The notes under the pieces were generated by a model. The model saw nothing but the letters and a program-made list of their open reading frames with translations. It did no database searches and was not told where the DNA came from. 64,000 bases of DNA. Source: Dicaeum eximium. Taxonomy: Eukaryota; Chordata; Aves; Passeriformes; Dicaeidae. The translations under genes were made by a program, and so were the position numbers. Positions 1 through 15,000 of this stretch are shown here, piece after piece. Location: the NCBI GenBank assembly GCA_013396995.1, contig VWZP01010282.1, forward strand, positions 662,318-726,317, given 5' to 3'. How positions within the stretch are numbered: the first letter of the stretch is position 1; every line of letters starts with the position of its first letter.

Positions 1-3000
1 GATTTACAGATGCAGTATTTAAAATCTGTTCTAAAATTTTTACTGAACATAGAATTTGGCCTGCAATGTATAATTTATTTGCTGAGGTACCAACTCTTGC
101 AGAATTTACAAGGGCTATTAGTGTACCATTTCCCATTTTGTATTCATTAGGTCTTGCTAGTGTGATGTAGGAGTATTGAATGCAGAAGATCTTGCTCTAA
201 TCCTGTTAGTGCCTGTACTCCTAAAAAAAAACTTTATTGTCTTTAGGTATATGTATATCAGAATAATATCTATTTGAAACAAAGTCCCAGAGAAGCACCA
301 ATTAAAATAACTAGTGATGGAAAACAGAATGAAATATTTAATGGGATTCCTGACTGGGTCTATGAAGGTAAGTAAATCTTGAAGGGCAACAACATGATAA
401 ATACTTTGTTTAGGTTGGTTCCAGTTTTCACAATCCCTTTTAAAATATCTGTGACAATACTCTTTTTTTTTAGGCCCCGAGGATTACTTCTTTTCCATAT
501 TGTATTCACTGTACAGTGTATTAATTTTATATTCATAACACATAACCAAAATCCTGAGTCTTTGTTACTGAAACTGTACCAGAACTCTACGAAGTTGTCT
601 TCCTTCTGATGCAAAGGCAGAGGCTGGGAATTAAGATTTAAAGGTTTAATTTCAGTGAAAATTTGGCACTTCAGTGTATTCAAAAAAAGTTTTAAAAACA
701 CATGCACACAGGAAAATCCCAAGTGAATCAAGTGGGATCTGTGTGGATTTTTTGAAATGTTTGATGTTATTTATTTAGTATAACTGTCTTTATGTGTCTA
801 GATTGCTGAGCAGAGTGCTAAAATAGATTGGAAGGTGGATTACAGTTATAAACTATATTTTTTTTCCTCAGAGGAGATGCTAGCAACAAAATATGCACTG
901 TGGTGGTCTCCAAGTGGAAGATATTTAGCATATGTACAATTTAATGATTCTGACATACCACTTATTGAGTATTCATATTTTGGTGAGGACCAGTATCCTA
1001 GAAAAATAACTATCCCATACCCAAAGGTATGTTTTATCATTCTTTTGACTTCCTTTCTGTTGAGAAATGAGTTATGACAATGAGAAAATTAACTGTGCTT
1101 AATACCTTAAGTATTACCATGGTTGAATTTGTTGTGACTTAAATGAAAGAAAACAAACTTGGTCTAAGTTCTGCAAAGTGGTAGGTATGAAAAAAAAAAT
1201 TAAATATAATATTAAAATATATTTTATATTTTAAATGTAATATCAGTGAAATAAATGAAATTACTCATGTAGATAAAAAGCATGTGCAAAAGTGCTTAAT
1301 ATTTTTCAATATTCAGTTTCCTTATTCTGGTGTGTAAACAATGCAGTTCTTATTTGTCATTATAGTAAATAAAGTATGAGACACAATTATTTTTTATTTT
1401 TAAAAATAAAGGCTTCAATTTATTTGCACACTTCATAGTGCTTTTTGATGTCAAGAGGCTTTGGATTTTAATTGCTTTCAAGTGCCAGATCTAAGGCAAG
1501 AAGGGTTTGGGTTGGCATTTCTTCAGCATGTATTAGAGAGCTCTCCTGACTCTTATCATGTTCATATGACTGCAAAGGATCATGTTAATGTATCTTAAGA
1601 ATTTGCTCACCTGTCAGCTGGGTCACAGTTCTAAAGTAAAACTGGGTGGTTTAGACCCCACATGGAGAAGAATTAAAAAACTGATAACGTATGCAGTGAA
1701 GAAGCAACCATTAAATCAGTTTAAGCAACCATTTCCCAGCTGGAATGTCAAACAGCACTTGCAATCATGTGAATAAACTGGAGTTTTATGCTGAAGGCAG
1801 TGTAAGGTGTGCTGTGAAGACCCACACTGCCAACAGAACAATGGTTCCCACCAAGCACATTTTCTGTAGATCTTGTAAGACTGTTTGCTCTATTATACTC
1901 AACTGAATTCATATTTTGTAACCTGTCTACTTTCCTGCAAAAAGTGTTTTGATTTTCCTCAATCTGAATTATTCAGAGCCTGGTTTTAATAATTAAAACA
2001 TTTTCTTTGAAGGCTGGAGCTAAAAATCCTACTGTTAAAGTGTTTATTGTAGACACTATTAACTCTGAAGCACTTGGTCCCAAGGAGGTGCCAGTTCCTG
2101 CAGTCATAGCATCCAGGTAGTGTGCCCTCAAATATGTCTTTTCTTATTTTAAAAAAAGGTTTTGTGTATTTGTTGTAAATGCTTGAACCTCTGAGTTGTA
2201 CTTTTTTTTAACAGTGTACTGCCATATTAAACTCCTAGAAGGATCAGAAGCTACCTAGAAATATTGCATTTTTATTTTTATTTTGGCTGTCCATATGATA
2301 CATTGTTACAAACGATAAAAAAGTACCCTAAAACAGTGAAAGCTTTGCTGTTGTTTTTCAGAGAGAAATGTGGGGGATGCAATCTGTAGCAATGCTTCTA
2401 TACTCCTGTTGTTTTATAACTACTATTTCTTCCTTTTTTTTTTTTTTTTTTTTTTTTTTAGTGATTACTATTTTACTTGGCTTACTTGGGTGACAGATAC
2501 TCGAGTTTGTGTGCAGTGGCTGAAGAGAATACAGAATTTTTCAGTCTTAGCTATTTGTGACTTCAAAGAGCATTCAAATACTTGGGACTGTCCAGAGGTA
2601 ATGAAATTGGAAATATAAATCTAAAATTACTGAAATCAGTAATTGTTAATCCCTGTCATAATTATATTCTACAGTGTTTTATCACAATAATCTTTTACTA
2701 ATAGTGATACCTTTTTCAGTATTTCAGTTTCTGGAAGAGGGGTAGACAGTAGGCAAGTTTTCAGAAACACAATCAGATCTGAAAACAAAACTTCAGGCTA
2801 ATTGCAACAGTAACTACATTTGGTTTCAATATTTCATTCTATGATTTAGTCAGTTGGGAAAGAAGACAGTGCTCTGCTGAGCTTTGTAAAGCCTACAGAG
2901 TGTATACACAGATAAATTCATGTAGATCCTGAAGGAAAGATAACCCTGAATTTCAGTAACTCTAGTACAGAGATCTCATTTGTTGTCTTTTGGCATTGGT

Positions 3001-6000
3001 GCTTTTGCCTTTTCTTGTTCTTAGTGTTCATGGTACAGAACACCTATTAAAACTAACATTAAATGAAACCTTGCACTAATGGGAAATAAAAGGCAAAAAT
3101 ATTTATAAAAGCATTCTGTATAACTGATAGAATATAAATTCAGAGTTTATTGACACAGCCTTTTCAAGCTGAAAATAATTTTTACTCCTCCTTAACATGA
3201 AACTGTTGCAAATTTAAAGAGAATTTAAAGTCCTGTTATTTCAAGAACATTGGCATTGAAGTAGTATTCCACAGAGAGAAATATTGTCATTTATCAGGGA
3301 AAAAAAATATGTTTCATGCAGCATTTGCTATATTTCCTAAGTAATTGTTCCACTTTATAGGTACATTAACACTGAATCTCTATTTTGCCTGCAAGTAAGC
3401 TGTATCTTAATAACTACATATTTTAATGGAAAGAAAAAAACATATAAGGTTTCTAGGATTCTACCACAACCCACTGAAGTATTTTAACAAAAGCTTAACT
3501 TTTAGCACATAACCAGTTTTATTTACTTCAGTAGACCTGTTTATGTGTTTAAAATTAAGCATGTGCTTAATTGCTTTGCTGGAACCAGACCAGACCAGAC
3601 CAATTAACATCTTTCAGGACTTTGTTCATGATCCTTGTTTAATTGCATTTCTCCATGAACCCTTATTTATGGAGTCACTACTGACGTTTCTATAATTCTA
3701 TATTTGTACAGTGATACAATGCTTTTATCACATTAAAGTTTGCACAAATGGCCAATCGAAGGAGTGTGAACAGATGGGACTGCTGCATTAGCTCTATTTG
3801 CCATCAGAAAGTATATCTCTGAACATTTCCTTTGGCAAAATAGTTCTCTTGTTGAATTCAGATTGCATTGAGTCTCTAACGTACAATAAACTTGCTATGT
3901 TTTATGTATTTGAAAATAATAACAAAATATAATCTACAAGATGTTCCTAAAGTTTAGATTCATCAGAAATGTTCACATGTTCAACTCCTTCTCATATGAC
4001 TAGACCACAGACACCAATATGAGCAGTGGCACTATTCATATAAGTAAAAGGTAGGCATGTCTTTGTGAAATTGGGACTACTCAAATGAGAGAATTTAAAT
4101 ATATCCCTAATGTACTATGTCATCAAGATTTGAGTTTCAATTTAAAGAAAGGAAAATAATGTTAGGATGCAGATATAAAACAATACATCCCATTTTTATT
4201 ATCTTAAAAATAAACAAAATCCATCCTTTCAGTTAGTAGCTCAGTGGAGCCCTTGCAAAGTACTAGTCTTCTAAGGGACAAGGACATGCAACTTTCCTCA
4301 AGTCACTTTGTGGGGATTAAATTAGAAGGGAGAACAAGTGGTTTTAAATAGTAATGAGATTATGTTGAGAGTAAGAAATACAAATCATATTCCTTAAAAA
4401 GCAAATTTGTAAAATTTATTTCAGACTGTGAAGAAATACTGTATTGCATGAACAGTATAAAGAAAAATTTGCAAGATAAAAAAAAGAAATACATTGATTG
4501 AATGCAGATTTTAAAAATATATCCCTAGAAACTTTACAAGCAAAACATAAGTACAGATGTAAGAGCACCTTTAGCTGCATCATTCATGCTCAGTATAAGT
4601 CTGTTTCCAAATCAGCTTTAAGAACAAGGAGATAAAGTGTTTTAAATTTATATTCATAGTCTCAGAATGCCTAGTAGTCACATCATCCACTGCTCTAAAT
4701 CAGCATCTCAGCTCTGAAATCAAAGAAAATATAAACAAGCTGAAAATCTAAACTGAATTTTTAGTATTAATATTCCTGATATTATTTTACTTGGATTTTT
4801 GCAAAAAAATTAATGCAATTAGAGTAGTTGTTCATTCTTCTTTTCAGTGAAAATTTGCATAATTGCTTTGAATTTTATTTAGGTCTGATGATAGCTGTTA
4901 AAAACAATAGTTTAACTAATATAATTACCTTAATACAGCAATATTATTTACTTGGACAACCTCCAACTCCCTGAACTTTCATAGCAAGTATTCTAAAATT
5001 CTCTTTTACTCTTTTCCATTTACCTTTCTCTTAGGCAGCTACTGATTTATTTGAAGATTTTGAATCTCCATAAACTCAATCTTCTTAAAAGAGTGTACAT
5101 TTGCTTTTGTTTTTCAGAATCAACAGCACATAGAAGAGAGTCAAACAGGATGGGCAGGCGGAGTAGGTTTTCTTGTTGTACTCTAATTTAATTCAGTGAA
5201 AAGCTATAGCTTCCTGCATCTTCCCATCAGTGTTTGAGACATGGAGCACCCTTCTGAGACATACAGTACTACTGCTTAGACTTGTTCTGTAGGAATGAGA
5301 CTTCTAATGCTGTGCTAGACGTAGTATCTGGCTACCTGCTTTCTAAATTTAAAAACCTATTTCTGTCCTGACCAACTGACTAGACAGGAAAGGTGGTTGA
5401 GACAGAAATTAATGAAGGGAGGAAAGTAATGAAAAGAGGTAGATTTACAGTCCAGTGTAATCCTTAGAAGCAACCTGGAGCCTAAGAATAGATGTAAAAT
5501 TCCTCTGGTGACACTAGGGCAAGGAATAAAATGGGCTATCATAGTATATTAAGAATAAAACCTGTCCACTCAGAGCAGTTTTAGTGCCAGGTGCTGCACA
5601 TCTTCAGCTAAGGGGGAACCTTCAAGGTAAGATACACTACTTAGAATGCCAGGTGATACTTCTCTGGAGTTACCTCTTAGCAAAAGATATTTTCTCTGCC
5701 CAGTAACCCTAGACAACTGTATACCTTTGGAAACTTGCAGTAAAAACAAACCTACGGGGAAACAGTAAGAGCATGAGATCACTATTTACAGGCATATCGT
5801 CCAACAGTGAATATGTAGTATTGCTTATATTTACTTCCAGGCTGGGGAAGTTAACAGAATCAAGTGTGTGAACCTCACACTGCCGGAATATCCTGCAGTG
5901 GACTTAACAATGAGATTAATTTTTCGGTGCACTGTCCCTTAAGAGATGTTTTAATATGAAGGTCATATATTTACAAGGATAAGATCATATATTTACAAGG

Positions 6001-9000
6001 ATTGTTTATTTTACTTGGTCCTTATTTTTTTTTTTTTTGACACTTCACTTGAGGTTCTGATGACAGATTTTATTAGAGCTAAAGAATTTGCACACATGCA
6101 TAAATCCCAGCTTTTGCCTTTATGAGCTTTCAAGTATTAGGAATCATAGATACAGTCTCCAGGAGAATTTAACTTGTGATCACAAGTCCTAGTTGAGCTT
6201 GAGTTTATATTATTCAAAAGTAATATTCACTCAGGAATGTTTGACTATGTTTGAAGTGCTTGCAGGTCATTCCTATATCTTCATGTTTTGAAAACAAAAC
6301 TTACAGTCTCAGTAATTCAACTTTGACTGACAATTTTAGTAAAGAAGTGATTGTTTGAAAGGAAGTAAAAGTCGAATGATCTTATCTGGAATAATCTCTT
6401 CTTTAAAATTAGTGGAATAGTATGTGAAACTTCAGATATCCATTTCTTTGATGCTATGCTTGCTCAGTGAAACAGAAAAACTGAGGGCCACAGAATATTC
6501 AGTCTGGCACCATTCATGAACATTAGCTTTATTAAGAAACTTATTTGTTAAAAACCAATTCTGCCTGTTTTTAAATAACTAAAGAAAGGTCATTCAGAAT
6601 ATACAAATTATTCCACTTACAAGTAGAGAGCTCACATTTGTGGTGTTCTTTAGATACCTATATTGTCAGTTTAAGAAATCTAAAATTACTGAAATTGTAA
6701 CGTGATCACGGGGAGAATGAATATCACAGGTACAAACTTGTGCAAAGTAGTTTGTCTCATTTGAACTGATTAAATAGTCTCATTACCTTTAGTATGTGTA
6801 GTATAATCTGCTAAACAGCTTGGACAGTCTTATGTCTCATCTACTGTTTTTATTCCATTGTTTCAGTTCTTTGTTTCTGCGCCATATTTTACGTCAGACA
6901 GCAGTTCATACTACAAAATTTTTAGTGACAAAAATGGTTATAAGCATATTCATTACATCAATGGCTCTGTGGTAAGTCAAGCAAAGTTTTCTACATTGAT
7001 CTACTGTCCTGAAATAATTCTACAATATTCAGTAACTTAAATGTCTCACTACACAGGAGAACGCAATCCAAGTTACAAGTGGAGAATGGGAGGCAATATA
7101 CATTTTCAGAGTAACAAATGATGCAATGTAAGTGTCATGAAGTAAAAAGGTTGTGAATGTTGTCAGTAAAAGCAACACTTAATCATTAGACCACTGTTTG
7201 TTAACTCATCAGATTATAATTAGGTGTAATTTGTTTTTTATCTGATTGTATCCACAACAAATTTGTATGCTAAGGCACTGCATAGGTTTGTAAACATGAT
7301 TTACTTATGAAAGATTCTTTGCAAATTGCCCTCAATTTTCTATTTATTTTTATCACCCATCTTAGAGAGGCTTATTTAAAACCACTTAATTTAATCATGT
7401 GGTTAACCCTCACACAATTTGCAGTTATTATGTCTTGTCTTTTTATGATCTCTCATTCAGCTTACTGTATAGATAGAAATAGCTTACATAATTGGAGAGA
7501 TTAGCTTGTGAGAATTAAGATAGAACTCCTATTTATATGGCTTATGTGTCACCTAATGATAGTCTGAGCAAAGATTTATTAAGATAAAAGATATATAAGC
7601 CTAACTACACTTGCATCGCATGCAGAGATCTCAAAAAGTCTAAATTAACTTCCAAGACAGCTTTTCATCTTGATGCTCATTCATAGGTCATCACTTTATG
7701 GATTATTTATTAACATATAAATGAATTTGCAGTTTCTATTCAAGCAATGAATTTGAAGGCTATCCAGGAAGAAGGAATATTTACAAGTAAGTGCTATCAG
7801 CATGATCTTAATGATAGTAGGTTAATAGAAGATGTCTCTGGATTTGTCAATAAAACAATTTAGTTTCAAGATGTTTAATGTGTAATTTCACAAGCTATTT
7901 TAACTAAATTTTGACATCAGATTCTATCTGACAATTGAGAAAATGACATCTAACATTTAAATATACTCTTGGGGAAAAATTGACAAAAAGACCAAGTGTT
8001 TATTTTTAAATTAACTGTTCTAAAAGTAAGGGGTCTGCATTCAAGAATGAGACAGACACATGTAAAGTTAATTTTAGCAAAATAATGATTGCCTTATTTG
8101 ATTTTTCTCTTAGAATCAGCATTGGAAGTAAACCTATGAGAAAACAATGCATTACTTGCAATTTAAGGAAAGAGAGATGTCAGTATTATACAGCAAGATT
8201 CAGTGAACGTTCTAAGTATTATGCTTTGATCTGTTATGGTATGTATGACATGGGGCCAAACATATAATCAGTTGTTCTTTAAAATTTATCAGCACTGCAG
8301 TTAATACTGATTATCCCAAATGATTTTTTTATGACTCATACAAATTTCACAATAGCCAGGAAAGATTTCCAGAAAGAGACTTCCCATGTTCAAAAATTTT
8401 GTGATATTTCAGTAAATACAGATATATTCAGGATCTTTTTACTTTTTCAACAAAAAGTTTGGGATTTTAAGAATTAAAAACAAATTTGTGAATGTCCTTC
8501 ATGTCACAAAACAGATTTTAATCCAGCTCATGAAAGCCATGTTTTTTATTGCAGCAGCCATGGCAGGATTTACAAATATGTATTGTTTTCCAGTTTATGT
8601 GATCAAAGTTAGCTGTGAGTAACTACTTTACTGTGTTTCCCAATTCAAATTATTAATATCTGTGTCAGCCATAAATGTTGTCTATTTAGCACCTGAGAAC
8701 AATTTTAATAAATTATATAAGAAAAATTCAGTTCACGATATGTGATCATTGAATCCGCTTGCAAGACACAAGTATTAAAGAGTCTTAGGTCTTTTGTAAT
8801 AAATTAGGTGATTTCAGTGATTTGAGCTTTCATCCACTGCTGTACTCAAAAAACAGTGACATCACAATCTAAAAAAAAGAGGAAAAGTATCCAAGATCCA
8901 GTTTTCCGTTTTTGTACTTCTTATAAAGTTTACTGTTCTTGTGATTCTGCATCAACTGATCAGCTGAAAAGTTCCTTAGAACTTCTGTTGAGGAGAGAAC

Positions 9001-12000
9001 CACATGTAGCAAATAACAACACCTTTCAATCATTCTTGCACAAAATAGTCAGTAAGGTCGTCACCGTGTGAAAGGCACTCACCTTCACAAATCCGATGTG
9101 ACATGTTCTCAGAAGAATGTTTCACATTGTTAGTTCTGCATTCACCTTATGTAATCACATCTCAGGTATTAACTAGATGTCACTTCATCTCTAGGGAGGA
9201 AGCGTTAGTGGATTTAAAGTTACTTCTACTATGTTTGCTGAGCAATGCCTGGATTATATAAAAGTCTTTGTACACACAGTACCTTATGTATTGTAGCAGG
9301 GACTACAATAGCAGTGCATTACAGCGGATAAGATTCAGATTTTTGCATCAGTTTTGAGCTCTTTTTAACTCCTGTCAGTTATCAATGTTAATGTAATATA
9401 CACTGCATCACCAAATTCCATCTTCAAATTGTAAACTGACTTTTTATCATTCTTACAACAGGTCCTGGGATTCCAATTTCTACTCTTTTTGAGAACCATG
9501 GTGATAGAGGTACCACAAGTATCCTGCCTATTTCTATACTCCTTTACCTCTAATCCAGATCAAGGTCTTCTAGTACAATACTTAGGATTGTGATCAGGAA
9601 GCTTTTCATCTTGTTTGGTATTAAAATAACTAGTGTCTTTCTAGATTTGTTCATTAGTAAAATCCAAATGTGAATGAACACACCAATGCATTTATCACAA
9701 TTCCTGAGTCCAGCACTTTTATAGCATCCTGCTGTTTTTCCTGTTCACACACTATAGATAAAATGAACATGGGCAACTCTTTGTCCACCAAATTTTGAAT
9801 CAAACTTTGTAGAAAACATTATTGTGATTTCCAGAATATTCCTTTTCTCATTTGGATGAACACAAGATTTTCTTTTTCATGAGGCAACACTACCTTATAC
9901 AAAAGACAATAGAGTACTATTTAGAGTTTACAGATTGACCTATTGTGCTGTACTAATTAGAATTTGGATCAATGACTTCCTCTTCAGCCATCAGTAGAGA
10001 TGTCAGAGAAGAGCAGAAGCTCTTTCAGATGATCAATTCAAATAACTGCTTCAGACAAGGTATAATTATTGATACAAAGTGTGGTCTTCAGCAAGAAACA
10101 TTTAGAGCCCTTATTCCTTAAGTAGCCTGTTACTGAAGACTGTTTGCAACCAAGCCAAGCAGGAACTTTCTAACTATGAAAGTATTAATTGTTCTGCAGT
10201 GAGTCTTCTCTCTCTGTCCCTTGTTTTTTTCCCTAAAAGTTCTTCTCCAACTTTAAGCCTTCAGTTCCTGGAATGTTATGAAAACTAGCATGGTTCTGTA
10301 TAAACTTCAGTGATTTAGCATTCCCTTCCTTCCCCAATAATCAGTGGAAATGAGCTGGTAGTTTTAATGGTCCTTACAGTTCAGCCTGCATTGATAACGC
10401 CCTGTTAACTGAGTGTTGTCTGACCAAAAGAAACACAAAAACATTAGGAAGACAAATGCCACAATATTTTTAAACTAACTTAATCCACGGTGATTCATGC
10501 AGAAGTCAGTGAATTGCAGCATCATATTATTTAGACTCCAGCAGTAGTTGTTACATCTTATTTTATAACCACTTAAAAATTTTTGCAAATGGAAAAGATA
10601 GGTTAAAAAATAGGATGTCTATTGCAGTTATAGTATAGAAACATTGTGTTCTGGTATTTCTTTTGCAGAAAGTTTAAATAGATTTAAAGGTTTAAATGCA
10701 GCACCTACATGGAGTTTTTATATTTAATCCATTGTTATAACTCTGTTTTTCCTGATTCACTGTTACCTTTTATGTAAAAAGCCCCTACTATATTACCAAA
10801 CTATGCATTGTTTGAAATGCAGCTAAGAGCCCAACCTCAGTTATGTGTTTCTTAACCTCTCTGCAGCAGAGAACAGCTTCCTGTAATGGATTTTCACCAC
10901 TGGTTTCAGCATTCCTCCCTCTTCTGTGCTGTTATTCTCGGGAATAAAAACAAATTCAGGCTTCTCTTTAAATTCTTCGTTACCTTTTTTGAATTAATTT
11001 TCCTTCAGTTCCTTGCTTTCATAATCTCTTCTGTGGTGAAAAACTATTTTTAGTAAATCCATTTTCATTGCAGTTGGCAATGAATGAGCATTTTGAAACG
11101 ATATCACCCATGAATTTTAGTAGGAGACAGTTAAACTGACATAGATCAGTTTGGAAGCTCCTTCCATGATGCCTACAATTCAGTTGTGGTAACAGAGAAG
11201 TTTCCGGAGTTTTGAGGGGAAGGCTGGAAAAGGGTTCAGCTGAGTTTGCATGAGAATCCAAAAGCAGGATGATCTTTCAGCCATAAAAAAACCCACTTGA
11301 ATCTGCAAAACTTGTCAAGAGTACTTTGAAAGAACGAATTCCAGTATTATATTTCTGGCATGTCCTAAGAACTACCTAGCTCAATATATGTTGAGAGAAG
11401 AATGCTTCTTGTACTTTTTTGAACATTTCCAGAAACAAGGAGAAGGTAAAGGAAAAAAGAAAAATCTGCAGTTTTAGAAGGTTCTTTCATTCTGAAAGTG
11501 AAGCTGAAAGTCACAGATTTCAATTGTGTTTCCAATATTCTTCATCCCTCACTACTCATGGGAAAACACATAAATAAACAAGAGCCAATGGACTAATAAT
11601 ATAAAGTTCTGCAGTCTGTCCTGTAAGTTAATGAAATTTTAAACAGTAATTTTTAAATTATATAACTGAATTTGGTCTAAAGCAAGTAAAACAATAAATG
11701 TTAGTGCTGTCTAGATTAAAAAATAAAGGAAAGAAAGAAAAAAGGTTTACTAAGTGAGCAGTAATAAGGACAGTGAGATGGTAAGTCTGCTGTCTTTGTG
11801 TAGGGACGTATCATACAGTGGTTAAGTGAAGCTTTGCCATAACCCCTTGAGAAATTGCATTTCCTGCATTACCCAAAAAAAATATATTCCCTGAGGACTG
11901 TGTGCTTGAGCACCCTGCCCAAGGGTCTCGGGGGTTAAATTGATGCTAGTCTGATAAGCAAGAGAGGAGATACAAGAGATGCAGGACTGTGTTTTGCACA

Positions 12001-15000
12001 ATGCCATGAATTTTGCATTTCTATCTCCCCCATTTTACAAAACTGGGATGAGGGATCTGCAGGAGAAAGCTGTTTCTTCTTAACATGCGGGACTCTAACG
12101 CTCAGAGGCAACATGTGAAATGATTTGCATTGCAAAATGCACATCCTATAAAAATCTAACGAGTATTTGTGCACTGCAATACCAGTGCTTTTCTTTCATT
12201 TAGCTATGTGATCAAGCCCAATTAGAAGTGTCTGAGTGGATTTCATTACTCTGCTTGTAAAATTCACAGATTTCCTTTCTGTTCTAATAACACAAAGGAA
12301 AGGAATCTTAATTACTGAAGAGAAATTAACAATAAATCAGTTAATAATCCAGGCATTTCTTTTACTTAGAGCTCAGAGTATTGGAAGACAATTGGGAATT
12401 ACAGTCTGCTTTGCAAGATATCAGACTGCCAAAAGAAGAAATTAATAAGCTTGAAGTGGATGGTATAAGTAAGAATTACACATCTTTATTGTACTTTTTA
12501 TTTTTACCATTTTAATATTTTGCCTTAATTTTGTTGTAGTAAATACTGTCTTTCTAGACACAAAGAACAAAGAACAAAGAACAAAGTTGGTAGACTGTCA
12601 GATTGGGAAGGAGAGGCCTGGTTCTGCCCTGTTCAATAACAACTGATTTGTCTATGCCTCAGGGTATCTCTCAGTAAAATAGTTGTTAAAATACTTTTTT
12701 TTCCCAATGAAAGTTTTAAAAAACTCTTTAATACTGTTGGTAAAGAGTTTAAATATTGTGTAAAAGCAATGTAATATGGTGGTTATAAAATGGGAAATGT
12801 AAACTGCTGTTCATATGTTATGCATTATATTGACTTGCTTGCACTGTTCTTTTCAGTAGTGATTTACCAACAGTATCCCATGGTAATAAATCAATGTAAA
12901 GTTTCCAAAACTAATATCTAATAATCTTAAAATGGTTATGCTTTCCTAGGCATCTGGAAAAACTGAGAACCTAGACTTTTGTGAAGTAATAATGTAGCAT
13001 AGCTAAATTAAAGTAAATGTGGGTTTCTTCAAAGCTGTTCTTCAACAACTCAATATAAACAGTTAATTGCATCAGTTCTGTGATTCACAGTTTGTGTGTT
13101 GTGTACTATGTGCTGATTCATGTTCATATACTGTTACACCAGACTCTGGATTATGCCTAGAGGATTTTTTTCAACCATTAAGAATCTAATTTATTTTCTT
13201 TTCTAGCTTTGTGGTACAAAATGCTTCTACCTCCACAGTTCGATAGATCCAAGAAGTACCCTCTGCTTATTCAGGTGTATGTAACTCTTCCTTTCTTTGA
13301 ATATTGTTGTTTTGTTAGAAAACATACTTTTTCTAATTTAACAAAACCTGGGATATTCTCAACATTTTATAAAGCAAAAGCAGAACTACTTAGTTCTGTT
13401 TCATTTGTTGTGGTTTTCTCAGTGTAATTGTGGAATAGAAATTCATCCAAATGGAGATCAATAAGGATTTTAATGTTAATCTTAACATGGTAAGAATTAC
13501 TTTCTAAGAGAAAGAGAAAGGCTAAAATCATGTGGGTTACTCCTTGTAGATCTTAGCCCTATTGCTTCTTCTGATTATCATGAGACAGTTTGAAAGTATT
13601 GATTTCAGCTTTACTAATATGAAAAAATACAAGAGCCGGCTTCATTTTTTAAGATGAAAAGAAAACTAAGCCATGTGGACTTGCTTGTTAAGAGCATTTG
13701 ACATAATTTATTGAAGGCAGAAAAGGCAATAAAAATTGCAGTGGTGAGAGAAAGAAAAAAAAATATGCAGAAAGGAGAGCTGAGTGGGTGTAATAAACGT
13801 TTACATCATTTTTTATTAACCAGTGATGATCCAACAGTCCAAGAATGCTATGTTTGAAGTTTAGAGTAGAAGAGTCCTGTCCTTGAGGTCAAATGTGTAA
13901 TTTGGATTAGGCCATTCTCATGAGGAGTGTCTCTGCTTGCTCAGCTATGTGGGGTGTGTTCTGCCCTCAGCTCCAACAGCACATGATATTCCCTACTGAA
14001 ACAAGTAAGGTCTGGGGATAGCCCAAAAGTGTAATGACCTTTATTTCTTTTTTTTGCTTTCTTTGGCATTACTGACTGCATGTGGCAATCAAATGCAAAA
14101 AAGCAGAAAAGCACCAAAAAAGGATGCTACTCCTAAGGAATCTGGAAAGGGCAAAGAATTGAATCTTGGAGGGATGGCTCTTCCAAGGGCTCCCCTTAGG
14201 ACAAACAGCTGATACTGAATCACTTAGTCTGAGCTGAAACTGATTATTTCCCTTAGGAATAAGACCTAAATAATTAAAATTGATTTTAGATAGCAAAATC
14301 TCATAACTACTTGAAAATAGTAGTAGAACTGTTTGTCTACTGAGCTCTCTGAACCACAGTCATGTAGAAAAATACATGTGGAGGAAATGTTATCAGTACC
14401 GATAGCTAAAGTCCAGTGTCCAATAACCATTTATAACTTTGTAAGTATGAGTTGAAAATGTGTGAATTTTCATCTCTAAGGTATGGAGGACCTTGCAGTC
14501 AGAATGTAAAGGAAACCTTTAGCATTAGCTGGATAACCTATCTGGCAAGCAAAGAGGGAATTATTGTTGCTCTGGTGGATGGCAGAGGGACAGCTTATCA
14601 AGGTGACAAGATTTTGTATGCAGTATATCGAAGACTTGGAGTCTATGAAGTTGAGGACCAAATCTCAGCAGTTAAGTAAGTAGATTATCTCCCTGTATAG
14701 CTGTTTTATTTGCATACCAAGAAGTAGTAAGGTGAGAGAAATATTGAATTCTCAGCCTTTCTGAAGGCCTGAGGTCTCCGGGATGTAAGACAAAAACACT
14801 TGCAAAAATAAAATATTAGTGTTTGCTTGACGTCAGTGAGGTTTTGTCTGGTATTTTAAGTCCACATTTGGACCTCACCACTTGCATTGCACAAGAATCA
14901 TCAGAGGCTTCAATCCTAAACCTAAATACTATGGTCAGTGGTGAAAGTTAAGCCAATTATCCATTTTTCTGAAGTTATTTCCTACAGGGCAAGCCTACCT

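Noticed and set aside
12020..12050. MIR-like word CCCCCATTTTACAAAACTGG in a FAP intron
   Set aside because: Only about 20 bases resemble MIR and the flanks do not continue the match.
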